Of a DNA stretch of 64,000 nucleotides, positions 11,007 to 22,611 are shown piece by piece (position 1 is the first letter of the stretch; every line of letters starts with the position of its first letter). The notes beneath the pieces are model-generated. The model made no database searches and was not told the origin of the DNA. It worked only from the letters and a program-made list of their open reading frames with translations. Location of the stretch: positions 3,823,314 through 3,887,313 of the forward strand of contig CP136068.1 of NCBI GenBank assembly GCA_032622095.1, in the 5' to 3' direction. The stretch is from Siphonodentalium dalli (Eukaryota; Mollusca; Scaphopoda; Gadilida; Siphonodentaliidae). The translations under genes were made by a program, and so were the position numbers.

Positions 11007-11110
11007 GAATTAACGATCGTAAATTACTATTTCCTTGGCTTCAGTGGTCAAATATTTGTTACGAATCGAGGAACCCACTCATCAAAGTTCAGAGTGATTT
11101 TTGGAATCTA
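11007..11110 (+). mobile_element. MITE family copy, left half only
   Basis: TTCCGAATTAACGATCGTAA, AATTACTATTTCCTTGGCTT and TCGAGGAACCCACTCATC match the left part of the 62663-63096 element (reverse strand) and 55300-55345. It lies to the right of the palindromic array, so halves and array are in the order right half, array, left half. Confidence 0.6.
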
Positions 11111-11970
11111 TTGTTTTTCAACACCGATCTTTTTAGTGGCCCAGTAAAAGGTCGACGAGAAGGCGGTCTCAGACCAGATTGCGGAGAGTGCGTCAAAATA
11201 ATCCAATATTGAATGAGATATATCAGACAAAAGGGATTCCTATCATGAATGTTGAGAAGGGTTAATTATTTTACTACTAAAATCCATGCAAGTGAAGGAG
11301 GAGAAACCTAGAGATATAATAGAATGATTAAATCAACAATATAAAATAGCATAAAATTAATGACCAGAGTTAATAATTTTAACTCTATAAAATTAGGGCA
11401 CTGTACCAGGTATGTCACTTGAATATTGCATTGATAGACTATCCTTGGAGAGATACAAGTCTGTAAACAGCAGAAACCAATAACATGTGGAGTTAATAAA
11501 CTCTGGGCCACCACTGTCAGTGGTGAGCTGTGAGATCAGATTAATAGCACATCAAATTGGACTGTGAGACTTTATCAAAATAAACAAACACTGCAGAACA
11601 TAAGCACACAAGCAATTTGTTCTACAAAACATTATCTCTTTCGTTTCGACATTCACATTTGTACACAATAGTGTTCTTCTCTGTGTGTGGATTTGAGTGA
11701 GCAAACCGTTGTAATTTGGTTCAGCGTGATATATATGGGACTAAAGAATAAGTAAGTTAAGATTAAAATACCCCAGAAACAAGTCCTGTCATTTAAATGT
11801 GTCCTCTCATAGTTGCTCCCTCGATATACATAAATTAGTAAACAAGGTCGTGGAAAATCGAGCAGAACGTTCACGGAATCAAATTACAAGGGTTTGCTCA
11901 TTCAACGACGAATACTGTTTATATCAGGAAAATGAAGACATTGATAACATTTCATTTTGAAGATAAAAGA
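11111..11970. other. No feature recognised
   Basis: AT-rich single-copy-looking sequence. Open frames are short and without start context or family resemblance. No repeat or inverted structure stood out by eye. Confidence 0.5.
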
Positions 11971-11976
11971 TGAGGG

Positions 11977-12180
11977 CTGAGGGTGTCCACCTTGGGATAT
12001 TTCCAATTGCACCCCTCCCCCTTGAATCATAATCAGACCAAACGCAAGTTTTGCATAATTCCATACCATGTTTCTGTACTCCCGTATTCCCGGTATATGA
12101 GAATATTAATCTATTTTAACTTGAACAAGGGGTACACATCTAAGATGCTATGTCGAGTTTATTGGCAGTCGAAAAAACTT
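11977..12180. repeat. Outer-left segment of fold-back region
   Basis: GTGTCCACCTTGGGATATTT, a C-tract and CCGGTATATGAGAA are matched in reverse complement by 14800-15010 (AATTTCCCAAGGTGTCC, a G-tract and TGCCGGTATGAGAACA). It is an older outer layer of the inverted repeat around 13.8 kb. Confidence 0.5.
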
Positions 12181-12214
12181 CTGCCAATAACTTGGCAATA
12201 AGGCCTACACAAGG

Positions 12215-12690
12215 CCCAAACAGTCGGACAAACCTGGTTTTTGAACTCGTCTGAGATATTGTTGCAAGAGACTCATATATCAAATATGGTTTGAATCAGT
12301 TAATATTTAATTGAGTTATCGCGCTAACAGTAAAAAACATGCTAAAAATAGACAAACTAAGGTCCATAACTCCGGGGGGGATTTGGACAAACCTGGTTTT
12401 TGAACTCGTCTGAGATATTGTTGCAAGAGACTCATATATCAAATGTGGTTTGAATCAGTTAATATTTTATTCAGTTTTCGCGCTAACGGTGTAAAAAAAA
12501 TGCTTAAAATAGACAAACTAAGGCCCATAACTCCGGGGAAAAAATTCGGACAAACCTGGTTTTCGAACTCGTCTGAGATATTGTTGCAAGAGACCCATAT
12601 ATCAAATATGGTTTGAATCAGTTAATATTTGATAGAGTTATCGCGCTAACTGTAAAAAAAAATGCAAAAAGGTCATCAAAGATGGATAAC
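12215..12690. repeat. ~160-bp tandem repeat, 3 copies
   Basis: GACAAACCTGGTTTT starts at about 12227, 12386 and 12549, each followed by GAACTCGTCTGAGATATTG and ATATCAAATNTGGTTTGAAT. The copies are joined by AAACTAAGG(T/C)CCATAACTCC. They interrupt the left outer flank of the fold-back element. A diverged relative is at 45795-46010. Confidence 0.9.
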
Positions 12691-12911
12691 TCTTGTCAAA
12701 AACTTTGGCGTGACCCATTTTCTACAGGCAGTAAATAGTCATTGGGAGCAACTCACATACCAAATTTTTTTTGAATCCGTTCACAAATGTCAAAGTTATT
12801 AGGCATTATTTATGTCCGCCCGCCCACCGCCCGCCCGACAACCGTCCCTCGTCAAACCATAAGTCGAGATTTTTATAAACTCGACTAAAAATTGCATAAA
12901 TCCTAACATCT

Positions 12912-14768
12912 AGTGGTCTAACTCCAGACAAATGCACACGGCTACGGGCAAGAGACCAGGACACACCGGGCTGACCATGGTTGTTCGGCCCGGTGTGAGA
13001 AAATTTGGAAAAATATACAAGAAAATTGCAAATCCTAGCATCTAGACATGCCTCAACTGAATCTTTCCTATATTGTAGTAGTGTTGGAAATTTCAAACCT
13101 CATACCCTCCGCTTCAGGTTGGAAATTCTCCAACTGATGAACATTCCAGTCCACAAGTTTGGCCAAATGTAGTAACATATTAAACCAATTAGCAGTTTTG
13201 TTTTGGCCACGCGGGGAAGGGACAATGACACACCGGGCCGACCATGGTTCGGTCAGATGTGCGAAAATTTTGAAATCTGAACAGGAAAATCGCAAAATCC
13301 TGGCATCTAAACTAGCCTCAGGCCTTCCTACGGTTGGAAATTTCAAACCTGACTTATGTTGGAAAATTCAAACCTGACTTATGTTGGAAAATATTGTTTT
13401 CTTAAATTAGCTAGCAGTTTTTGACTGGCCACGGGGGAGGGACCAGGGCACAAGCTTTTCAAGTGTTTGAAATTTCCAACCTGTCACCCCCCTAAGCTTG
13501 GAAAATTTCCAACTGATGGCCATTTCAGTCCAAAATTTGACCAAAAATAGGAAAATATGCAAATATTGGCCCAAAAACAATTAATTCCCCCTAATAAATT
13601 GTTTGAAAATCAAACTACAAGAACATTTTCAACCTATTGTTGGTGTGAAATTTCCAACTAATGTTTGGCAGGTATGAAATTTCCAACTGTTGAAAATTTT
13701 GACCAAAGTTGGGGATGAGACACCCCCCCCCCCCCCCCCCCCCCCCCCGTCGCCACGTCTCTGAATGATCGCTAGAAAACTGGACGTTTCTATAGTCGAA
13801 ATATAAATAGCATTGCTCGGGCGACAATTGAACTTACTCGGTAGTCTTGATTGACAGCCGTCTTGTTCCAATCAGAGACGTGGCGACAGGGGGAGGAATT
13901 TGGGCGGGGGCGGGGGTTGTCTCACCCCCCACCTTTGGTAAATATTTTCAACAGTTGGAAATTTCATACCTGCCAAAACATTAGTTGGAAATTTCACACC
14001 AACAATAGGTTGAAAATGTTCTTGTAGTTTGATTTTCAAACAATTTATTCAGGGGAATTAATTGTTTTTGGACCAATATTTGCATATTTTCCTATTTTTG
14101 GTCCAAATTTTGGAATGAAATTGTCATCAGTTGTAAATTTTCCAACCTTAGGGGGGGGGGGGTGACAGGTTGGAAATTTCCAACACTTGGAAAGCTTGTG
14201 TCCTGGTCCATCCCATGTGGCCAGTCAAAAACTGCAAGTTAATTTAAGAAAACAATATTGTCATACATTTGGTCAGCATTTCATTGGTCCTTGGAATTGT
14301 CATCAGTTGGAAATGTTCAAACCTAAGTGGGGATGTCAGGTTTGAAATTTCCAACTCTAGGAAGGCTTGATGCTAGTCTAGATTGTAGGATTTTTGCGAT
14401 TTTATTGTTCAAAAATTTCGCACACAGGGCCGAACCATTCAACCATCGTCGGCCCGGTGTGTCATTGTCCCCGTGGCCAATACAAAACTGCTAATTCGTT
14501 TAACAAAACAAATTTTTTCTACATTTGGTCAAACTCGTGGACTGAAATGGTCATCAGTTGGAGAATTTTCCAACCTGAGGGGGAGTATTAGGTTTGAAAT
14601 TTCCAACACTATATGATAACTTCAGTTGAGGCCAGTCTAGATGCTATAGGATTTGCGATTTTCTTGTATAGTTTTCAAAATTTTCTCACACCGGGCGAAC
14701 AACCATGGTCAACCCGGTGTGTCCTGGTCTCTTGTCCGTAGCCGTGTGCATTTGTCTGGAGTTAGACC
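12912..14768. mobile_element. Fold-back element: ~0.85-0.9 kb imperfect inverted arms around a 107-bp spacer
   Basis: The left arm (12912-13764) begins GGTCTAACTCCAGAC and ends CGCCACGTCTCTGA. The right arm (13872-14768) begins TCAGAGACGTGGCG and ends GTCTGGAGTTAGACC. Landmarks recur in mirror order: CACACCGGGC with CCATGG, TTGGAAATTTC blocks, and C-tract against G-tract. The arms contain no transposase. The structure fits a fold-back or long-TIR non-autonomous DNA transposon. The arms are clearly diverged, so it is not recent. Fragments related to one arm occur at 52090-52170 and 61960-62280. Confidence 0.8.
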
Positions 14769-14789
14769 CATCCCCTTGCACCTCAGTGC

Positions 14790-15015
14790 TCTTAGGCCTA
14801 ATATCCTATATATTCATAAACGATGGTTCTAAATTGCCGGTATGAGAACACTCAGATATTTTAACCTGAAAATTGCATAAATCCTAACATCTAGTGGTGC
14901 AAATGGAATTGTGTTTGATCCCAATCTTTATTCAATGGGGGGGGGGTGTGCAGTTGGAATTTCCCAAGGTGTCCCCACAACGGAGACCCTCTAGCCACGT
15001 CCCTGGTTCCAACTT
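14790..15015. repeat. Outer-right segment of fold-back region
   Basis: Reverse-complement counterpart of 11977-12180. It also holds a direct copy of GCATAAATCCTAACATCTAG, which occurs at about 12893 as well. Confidence 0.5.
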
Positions 15016-15655
15016 CTAAGTATGTTTGGAGTCAGGTCCGTCCTGGTTACTTATACTCGGGCGATAACGGAACATAGGCCTACAGGGCGGGAATCGGAGC
15101 GAAAACATAAATCACCGATTACAGCATTTTGCTGGCTTTTTTGGCAACAGAATGATCGGGGAACATGTCCCGGTTGAAGCTAGATGTAAACATTAACATA
15201 ATATGTTATTTTTATAAGTTATTATATCTTTATAAGTTTTTCTACCGGTAAATGTGAAAATTGCTCGGTCGACAATCGGAAAAACTCACAACGGAATCTG
15301 ACTTTGCTGGGGGAATGTCGAGAAAGCGCCATTATCAAGTACTTATAGGATTCCTTACGATTCGGTATGTGACACAGTAACACAGTTTGCCAACAACTCC
15401 GCGGGTTGTCTGTTCAACGCGGTCGGCAATGGTAGAAAGGACGATCTTATTAGGAAGGAGAGGTGTTTATATAGACTATACCGGAGTCGTTTAATGAGTT
15501 TTGTTTTCTTGTTAAATCACCTTGTTGTTTTATTTATAACCTATGTCGGTAGAGTGGTCAATTTTAAGCGTTTTGGTAATCATCGTGGCCGTGAAGACGA
15601 TTTAATTCCGTATTGATGACAGGCTGTGCTCCTAATATTAATAGATTCTACCGTT
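15016..15655. other. No feature recognised
   Basis: Sequence between the fold-back region and the retrotransposon. No convincing coding region or repeat was seen. Confidence 0.45.
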
Positions 15656-15705
15656 CTGCACTTGTATGGGGAATCCCCTCCACGTGCATTTGATTTACCT
15701 TTGAT

Positions 15706-18249
15706 TTACCTTTGATCTTCAGCCTGTGTTAAGCTTTCGCTTGTAATGGCTACTTGTCTTCTTGAGCTCACTTTATTTTTGTTTGCGCAATTATAGAAAT
15801 TAAAATAAAATTTATTTTCTTTTCCTCTCCAGCTATCGTTGAGATATGACTTGAATTGATCTAGGGAGATTGCTGTCACACATAGATCTGTCAGGTTGTT
15901 CCAGTTTGTCGTACTCCTGGCAACGAAGTTGTTCTTGGCTAAGTTGGTGTTGTATCGCTTCTTATATATTTTGCTTGGGTGTCCTCTCGTTCTGCTATCC
16001 TTGGGTTTTTCCAATGTCTTTGTCAGCCGTACTTTGTCTATGTTGTTTTGTATTTTATATAGCTGGGTCATGTCGCTCCTTTCTCTTCTGTATTCCAGAG
16101 TTGGTATACCAAGATGTTTTATTCTCTCTTCGTAAGGTTTATCTTTGATCTTCTTCACCAGCTTTGTGGCTCTTCTTTGTACGCTTTCTATAGCTATTTT
16201 GTCCTTTCTTAAGTGTGGGTTCCAGATTGATGAGCCATATTCTAGGGTGGGTCTGACATAAGATTTATATAGGATCTTGAACATGTCTTCATCCATATGT
16301 TGGAAAGTTCTCCTCATGATTCCTAACTTCTGGTTTGCTTTGTTTACGATTGTGGAGACATGTGTGTTGAATTTCATATTATTGTCGAAGGTTACTCCAA
16401 TATCCTTTTCTTCTTCAGCTACCATTATCGTGTGGATTGATCCATTCTCTGATATTGTATATTGATGCTGTTTATTATTATTCCCAAGATGCATTACTTT
16501 GCATTTATCTGCATTGAAGCGAAGTAGCCATCTGTCAGACCAGCTAGACAGTGTATCTAGGTCTTTTTGAAGATTCTGGCAGTCATCCTCTGATGTTATG
16601 CTTTTATATACTTTGGTATCATCCGCAAAGATTTTTATGTTATTGTCTATTCCCTCTGTGATATCATTTATGAAGATCAGGAACAGCATTGGACCCAGGA
16701 CAGATCCTTGTGGAATTCCGCTGGTAACTTTTCTAGCACTTGATGGTTGTCCTCCTATTTTGACTGTTTGCATACGGTTAGTTAAAAACGCTGTTATCCA
16801 CTCTTTGATGTTTCCCCTGATTCCGTAGCTGTTGATTTTGTTTAGCAGGCGTTTGTGTGGTACCGTATCGAATGCCTTCCTGAAGTCCAGGTATACTGCA
16901 TCTATTTCTTTTCCTTCATTGAGAGCCTCGTACCAGTCTTCTTGAACTTCTAGGAGTTGGGTCACGCATGAATGTTGAGCTCTGAAGCCGTGTTGTTCTT
17001 CTGTGAATAGATTATTTGATTCCATGTGCTCCATTATCTTGTCTCGGATGATGCTCTCCAGTATCTTACATATTACACATGTCAGGCTTACTGGTCGATA
17101 GTTGCCTGGGGTACATTTTCTTCCTTTCTTGTATATGGGAACTACTGATGCATTCTTCCATCCTTGAGGGAGTACCCCTTCTTCTATGGATTTATTGTAC
17201 AGCATGCATAAGGGTGTACTACGACATGATGCAGTCGCCTTTATAAACGCAGGATGGAGTTGATCCTCCCCGGGTGATTTCGTTGAATCCAATGCGAGCA
17301 GTTTTTTCATAACTTGTTCCGGTGTCACTACTAGGTTTTTTAGCTCGTCGGAGAATTCTCGATCATCAAGTTCCGGGATATGATCATCATCTTCCTTTGT
17401 AAAGACGCTGCAGAAGAATGCATTAAATATCTCAGCCTTGTCTTTGTTGTCTCTAATGATGTTCCCATCTTTATCTTCTATGTCAGCTATCCCTTCTTTG
17501 ATCTTTGTATTTTGGTTGACATAATTCCAGAAAGATTTTGAGTCTTTCTTGAAGTTAGCTGCAAGCTTCATTTCAAAGTCCTTGTGGGCTTGTCTGGTCG
17601 CTTTGGTGGCTAGATTGCGTGCAGCCACATATGATTTGAATGTCTTGTCTGATTTATTGTGGATATATATCTTCCAGTATTTTTGTTTTTCTTTGACGGC
17701 ATTCAGCGCCTCTTTTGTCATCCACACTTTCTTCTTTTTCTTAATTTTCCCTGTCTTTGTTAGAGGAACTGTCTTGTCTCTAATGATTAATATGTTCCTT
17801 GATATGTATTCCCATGTTTCCTCTACTGACATCATATTCATTGCCGTCCAGTCCAAATCTGTAAGTAGATTGTTCGCTTGATCATAATCCGCTTTATTGT
17901 ATAGATGTCTTTCCCCTATAGTCTCCACTGTGTCTACGTAGCATGTCAGAGCGAAACTCAAAGTTAGATGATCACTTTTTCCAATTGGTGGGAGATAGTT
18001 GATATCTTCAATCATTTGTTCTTCATTGGTGAATATTAAATCCAGTATATTGGAGGTTTGTCCCTGTCTGTGTCTTGTTGGCTTTCTTACGCTTTGATGC
18101 AGCAATGTGTCATTTGTTCCCTCCAAAAATTTGTATACTTCTGAATCCACACCATTTGTTGTGCTTCTGTTCTCCCAGTTGATTTCTTTGAAATTAAAGT
18201 CTCCAGCTATTATTTTGTGGGAATATCTTCTATCCGCCATTTCCTTCAT
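15706..18249 (-). CDS. Endonuclease C-terminus plus reverse transcriptase (CR1-like ORF2)
   Basis: 847 residues are open from the first Met, and the frame continues upstream to about 18415. The endonuclease half shows AGDFN (residues 15-19) and KSDHL (91-95), the conserved Asp/Asn and Ser-Asp-His motifs. A linker containing FWNYV and FFCSVFTKE, as in CR1 elements, precedes the reverse transcriptase: NYRPVSLT (383-390), QHGFR (419-423), YLDFRKAFD (453-461, catalytic Asp455), GIPQGSVLGP (511-520) and FADD (541-544, catalytic Asp543/544). The C-terminus has the WNNLT...SLDQFKSYL pattern of the group. The protein would nick target DNA and prime cDNA synthesis there. The reverse transcriptase looks intact, but the element cannot encode a whole endonuclease because of the frameshift upstream. 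This is the full-length copy; units B and C carry truncated duplicates. Confidence 0.88.
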   Translation of the reverse strand: MKEMADRRYSHKIIAGDFNFKEINWENRSTTNGVDSEVYKFLEGTNDTLLHQSVRKPTRHRQGQTSNILDLIFTNEEQMIEDINYLPPIGKSDHLTLSFALTCYVDTVETIGERHLYNKADYDQANNLLTDLDWTAMNMMSVEETWEYISRNILIIRDKTVPLTKTGKIKKKKKVWMTKEALNAVKEKQKYWKIYIHNKSDKTFKSYVAARNLATKATRQAHKDFEMKLAANFKKDSKSFWNYVNQNTKIKEGIADIEDKDGNIIRDNKDKAEIFNAFFCSVFTKEDDDHIPELDDREFSDELKNLVVTPEQVMKKLLALDSTKSPGEDQLHPAFIKATASCRSTPLCMLYNKSIEEGVLPQGWKNASVVPIYKKGRKCTPGNYRPVSLTCVICKILESIIRDKIMEHMESNNLFTEEQHGFRAQHSCVTQLLEVQEDWYEALNEGKEIDAVYLDFRKAFDTVPHKRLLNKINSYGIRGNIKEWITAFLTNRMQTVKIGGQPSSARKVTSGIPQGSVLGPMLFLIFINDITEGIDNNIKIFADDTKVYKSITSEDDCQNLQKDLDTLSSWSDRWLLRFNADKCKVMHLGNNNKQHQYTISENGSIHTIMVAEEEKDIGVTFDNNMKFNTHVSTIVNKANQKLGIMRRTFQHMDEDMFKILYKSYVRPTLEYGSSIWNPHLRKDKIAIESVQRRATKLVKKIKDKPYEERIKHLGIPTLEYRRERSDMTQLYKIQNNIDKVRLTKTLEKPKDSRTRGHPSKIYKKRYNTNLAKNNFVARSTTNWNNLTDLCVTAISLDQFKSYLNDSWRGKENKFYFNFYNCANKNKVSSRRQVAITSESLTQAEDQR

Positions 18250-18572
18250 TTGCTTGATAACTGCCTTGTTATTTTCTTCTGAACTGTGTGGGCTCCTATA
18301 AATTCCTCCAATAGGTAATTGATCTCTGTTTCTCAGTTTTATCAGGCACCATATTGATTCATCACATTTTGTTTTTGGTTCTATGAGGTTCGCTTTAAGA
18401 TCTGGGTGTGGGTATAGATTGCTATGCCGCGTCCTTTTTCCAGAGGAGTGTGTATCATGTCAAATCCATCCATCTTGAATTCAATCATTTGTAGATGCGA
18501 TACATTCTTAGGCTTGGTTTCTGCATTGCGATCATTTGGAATCGTCCTAACCGAGGGATGATTTGGATACAA
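18250..18572 (-). pseudogene. Frameshifted endonuclease N-terminal part of the CR1-like element
   Basis: A separate frame (18381-18572) carries an endonuclease-like stretch ending GRGIAIYTHTQI and then stops. The frame of the long ORF picks up the homologous continuation (PHPDLKANLIEP) at about 18395-18415, so a single-base frameshift separates them. The first ~90 residues expected for the endonuclease, with the catalytic Asn/Glu region, are missing upstream. Confidence 0.7.
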
Positions 18573-18589
18573 CGATTTCTAGACTACCT

Positions 18590-19205
18590 TATATTAACTT
18601 CCCATTTTCGGTGAAAACTCTAGTGATAGGTATATAAGGGACAGGGTACTTAGAAAGACACTAAATCGGTGAAATTATAGTTTTTTTTTTTAAAGTTGCA
18701 GTCTTGCAGATATCTCTATGACTGGGTAAATCCCTGAACATTTAAATGGAAACCCTGTAAGCTGTGCGTCAAGAATCACTGACAGAGAGGTCGTAAATGT
18801 CCCGGAGGACGACGGACATGCAACAAATACAATTATAATTGTCTTTTGACTTCAGTGGATTATTACAAAATGCGAGGTTTGTTAATGTGACTTTTCTGGG
18901 TTTTAGTTCTAAACAGTCGAGAGTTTTGTGCATATTATCAGTGATTATTAAAAAACAATGTAGTTTTTGACAAATTCAACAATGATTTGTGGTATTACTA
19001 TTTACAGTTGCTAGAAATTTCAGACGCATACTCCGTCATATTCAACAATGTCAGATCACAGGTGTTGGTAGTTTTATATACATTTTTCATGAAAATGTTA
19101 TCCCATCTTACAATATAAGCTATCAAAACCTGTGGTCAGATATGTCTACATAAATAACTAGACCCAAATGAGTCAAATACATGCATATGATATACCGGTA
19201 CATGA
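18590..19205. other. Non-coding spacer within unit A
   Basis: Sequence between the retrotransposon and the TIR element, repeated in B (29059-29674) and C (37380-37995). No gene or known repeat recognised. Confidence 0.45.
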
Positions 19206-19370
19206 TACATCCACAAAAGTTAGAATCACTGACTTTTATGCACTTTTAGAGATCTTTTGGGGAGTTATATGTACAGTACAGTCAGAGTGTGGTACTAGTA
19301 TAAGGAAAACACTCAACACGGTGGGAACCCCACTAAGCCCACCGTGAATCACCGGCATTCACGGTGATTT

Positions 19371-19390
19371 CTCTCTCTCTCTCTCTCTCT
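19371..19390. repeat. (CT)n microsatellite
   Basis: Ten CT dinucleotides next to the left subterminal region. Equivalents in B at about 29840 and, slightly longer, in C at about 38162. Confidence 0.95.
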
Positions 19391-20250
19391 TGTCGGTGAC
19401 CACTGGAATTTGTGGAAATAACTGGGAATCACCGCGAATCACAGAGAATCTCTTCAAAACGACCTCATCTATAATTATTGTATCACGTCATCCATAGCCG
19501 AAACCCTTTACTGTAGTTTATTCTAAAACATACACTCAGTGGGCCATGCATTGTAAGCTGCTGTACATTATATTTATATATGGTTGATATTTAAAAAAAT
19601 TCCAGAATGATTAACTAGCTACTAGTACATGTATAGGTAAAATAAATAAACAATTTGTTATTGTATGGATTTCTTCCGTCCCTCGATCACTTATTTCAAA
19701 TTTTTAGCGCAAATCTCGTATTATTTACACACATGCACAAACATATATGTATAATACAATCATTCAAGTCCATTAAAACAATTAAATCTGTTTTAATTTA
19801 TTTTTAATAATGCTATCTTTTTTAGCAAAATGTTTAAAACATCGAAATATGCGCGAAACGCAAATATGGATAACATTCACCAGCTCTCTCATTTGTTCAG
19901 GCCCCGGCATCAATGCATCCATAAACTCTCCCGATGGAAGTCTGATTCAGCTAGCGTGTATGTTTTTGTTTCTTTTATTTATTGGGGTTTTGGATTTAAC
20001 CCTGGAGGATTTGGAAGGGGCGGAACTACTTCCCTAAAACCCACTTTTGAATTTTAATGATTATCATGCTATGGGTGTATAATAACATGAAGTGGATGAA
20101 ACGGGTGTATAGTGTAAATATATATACTAGCTAATAATAATAAAACAAAATGTCGGTGACCACTATTCAATTCAATTTAATTACTCTTCATCATGTTAGA
20201 TATCACAGAGTATGTGCATAATTATAATATAACAATACATATATATTATA

Positions 20251-21288
20251 CTAGAAGGTGACCCGACTTCGTCCGGGCTTTGACATTGAATTGACCATTT
20301 TGAAGGTCAAGGTCAGGTGGGGGTCACGATTTGACCCGTCCAAAACACTCCCTGGAAACAATTACCACTATGGTCCACTAAGTATCAAATTTTGTCAAAA
20401 TCCGTCTGGCAATTTTCCAACACCAACACCCCAAAAATGGTGGAAATTGGGCAAGCGGATACCGGAAAATCGGCCCAGCGGATACCGAGATACCCTATGT
20501 ATCAAATTTCGTCCGTAAAAATCCGCCAGTTTTACCCGATTTGTTTTCCACTAAAGTATGTAAACGCGCCTCATATACACACGCTCATTAATTATCAAGC
20601 TTCAACGTAAAGATAAATTAGCATTGTGTGGTAAATTTTAACTAATTATTTTCTCGCAGTCAAAGTTGAACAATTTCGATGTTGTTGACATTGACGGCTT
20701 GGGGCCACCGGTAGATTCCATTTCGCAACAACGAAGTATCATTTCAGCTAAATGGATTCTTGGATGAGATTCCAGACCCGCGGGGTAAATGTAAACAGCT
20801 TGAGCCTATGCGTGGTGTGAATATACAAAAAATTAATCTATCGACAATAGACCTAAGAATATTAGCTGTAACAAAATTTATATATCAGAAATTGTAATAA
20901 ATGATATATTTTGGGATAGATGCACGATTTTTAATAGCCTGCAAATTGACAATATATATTGTAAATGTTATAATTTTGGGAAAAATACACGATGCGTAAT
21001 AGCATGCCTGCAAATTGCTAACGTTCATCGACGTATGAATATAGAGTTATCCTCCCTGCATCGCAGTGCTAAATCCGGCGCGATAGCACTGCGGATCCCG
21101 AGATATGAGTTTTGAAGGTCAAGGTGACGTCGCACGGGCAAATCAATAGGCCTATGTTAACCCCCGGCCGAAAATACCCCCACGTACCAAGTTTCATCGA
21201 AATCGGGTCGGTCGTTTTTGAGTTCATCGATTACACACACACACACAGACAGATACACACACACAGATCTTTCAAAATATATAATAGA
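20251..21288 (+). mobile_element. ~1 kb interspersed element, unit A copy
   Basis: Starts CTAGAAGGTGACCCGACTTC and ends with a CA/CAGA microsatellite followed by AGATCTTTCAAAATATATAA. The text before the end (AGTTTCATCGAAATCGGGTC and GTTTTTGAGTTCATCGATTA) is a phrase style I associate with widely dispersed invertebrate elements. Unit C carries two head-to-tail copies, which defines the ends. No ORF of note. Class unknown. Confidence 0.65.
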
Positions 21289-22611
21289 TAGTGTGCGATG
21301 CATGATGAGTTCTGAGTGATTATTATGTGCAAGATTGTACACAATATACATGTATATTGAACTAGGAATAACATGTGACTGCACAGTGTCCGTGTTATTT
21401 CAGAAAATGATAGTATAATGGGTGTCAGTTAGCTCTTACATAACCTTTGAAAGTTCCACCATGTCTGTAAGAGGTGTCAAAATTAATTGTCCCCATTGCA
21501 ACGCCGCGCATAGGGTGCGAGTTTCAACCATAACCATATGAGCTACATTTACATGTAGTGTTCACTTTGCTATTCAGAATGCAGATTATATTGTTTCACA
21601 ATTAAGCGGGTCTCGAGCTTCCGAATTATACATGTACGTAATTTGGAAGGAGGTATAAGATATAGGTTGACTTTAATTGATACCGATAATCTATGTACAT
21701 GCACATGCAAATAAAGATCATTAAACCAAAATTGGAAAGGTAACACGAGTAACCTGGTGGGTGATATATAACGGTGTTAGTTTTACTAAAGTTTGAAAAT
21801 GATATTATTATTACAATGATATATTGATAAATATGCGGTATATTTGATTGCACCTGCTCTGAATAAAACATGTATTTGATACTGTCAGAGATATTTACGA
21901 GCTGTACTCAGTTTTCGCATATAAGTGAAACAAACGCTCTTTATCTCTATCATGTAATGACTAGACTAACTGGGAATTATCTGTATGCCGAAGAATGTTC
22001 GGAACCCAAACGTTCTTCGATCACAATAATACAACCAGAAAGAGGCCGTTCATGTATAACAATGTTTAGCGTACTTATCGGCATATATGCTGATCCATGA
22101 TCCGCGATGTATCAAAATCGATCATAATTTTGACTTTCAAACCAACAAGTGTCTTTAAAATGAGCAAGAAGTTGAAACTGAAAACATTATATGTTTTTTT
22201 TTCTCAAGTCACCATGTCAAAAGTTTAAAAGATAAAAATGTGCGCGAAGCACACAAACGGACTACAGTATAATAAAGTCTTCCGTATACAGCTAATTTTA
22301 ATTGTACATTACTACTAGTATGTTGTCTTTTTCAATTGTTTTTAAATGAAAAAAAATACATGCGAATACATGTATAAGCGTTTCGCAGTGATTGTCGGCA
22401 ATCCACCGTGTTTCACGGTGATTCGTGGTGATATATAGTGAGGTGGGAATAACCTGTTGAAACCTTGTTGATTAGACAATAGCGCTGTGCTAATCCTTTC
22501 CACTAAGGCCCACGCTGTTGAGTGGGTCACCGTGAATCACTCTCCCAAAAATATCCCCACCGTGTTGAGTGTTCTCTTTACAGCACACTCTGACTGTACT
22601 GTATTAAGGTC

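Larger units (their letters stand above)
15689..18585 (-). mobile_element. CR1-like non-LTR retrotransposon, 5'-truncated
   Basis: On the minus strand it holds a partial apurinic endonuclease domain followed by a full reverse transcriptase. The 3' end is a short run of AAAGGTAAATC repeats (plus-strand 15689-15716), and the stop codon lies inside this tail. A short 3' UTR with a microsatellite-like tail rather than poly(A) is typical of the CR1/L2 group. The first half of the endonuclease and any ORF1 are missing, as expected after incomplete reverse transcription. It predates the segmental triplication, because the left breakpoint (16993) lies within it. Confidence 0.85.
19212..22611. mobile_element. 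DNA-transposon-like element with long TIRs, unit A copy
   Basis: The left end (CACAAAAGTTAGAATCACTG, then TACAGTACAGTCAGAGTGTG and ACACTCAACACGGTGGG) is inverted at the right end (CCCACCGTGTTGAGTGTTCT, CACTCTGACTGTACTGTA). The outermost part of the right TIR is deleted in A and B but present in unit C. Subterminal regions carry clustered inverted copies of GTGATTCACGGTG. No ORF above ~90 codons and no transposase motif was seen, so the element is non-autonomous or decayed. The superfamily cannot be assigned. Confidence 0.7.

Noticed and set aside
17549-17881. Plus-strand 110-codon frame within the retrotransposon
   Set aside because: It is the antisense shadow of the reverse transcriptase ORF and is also duplicated in units B and C.
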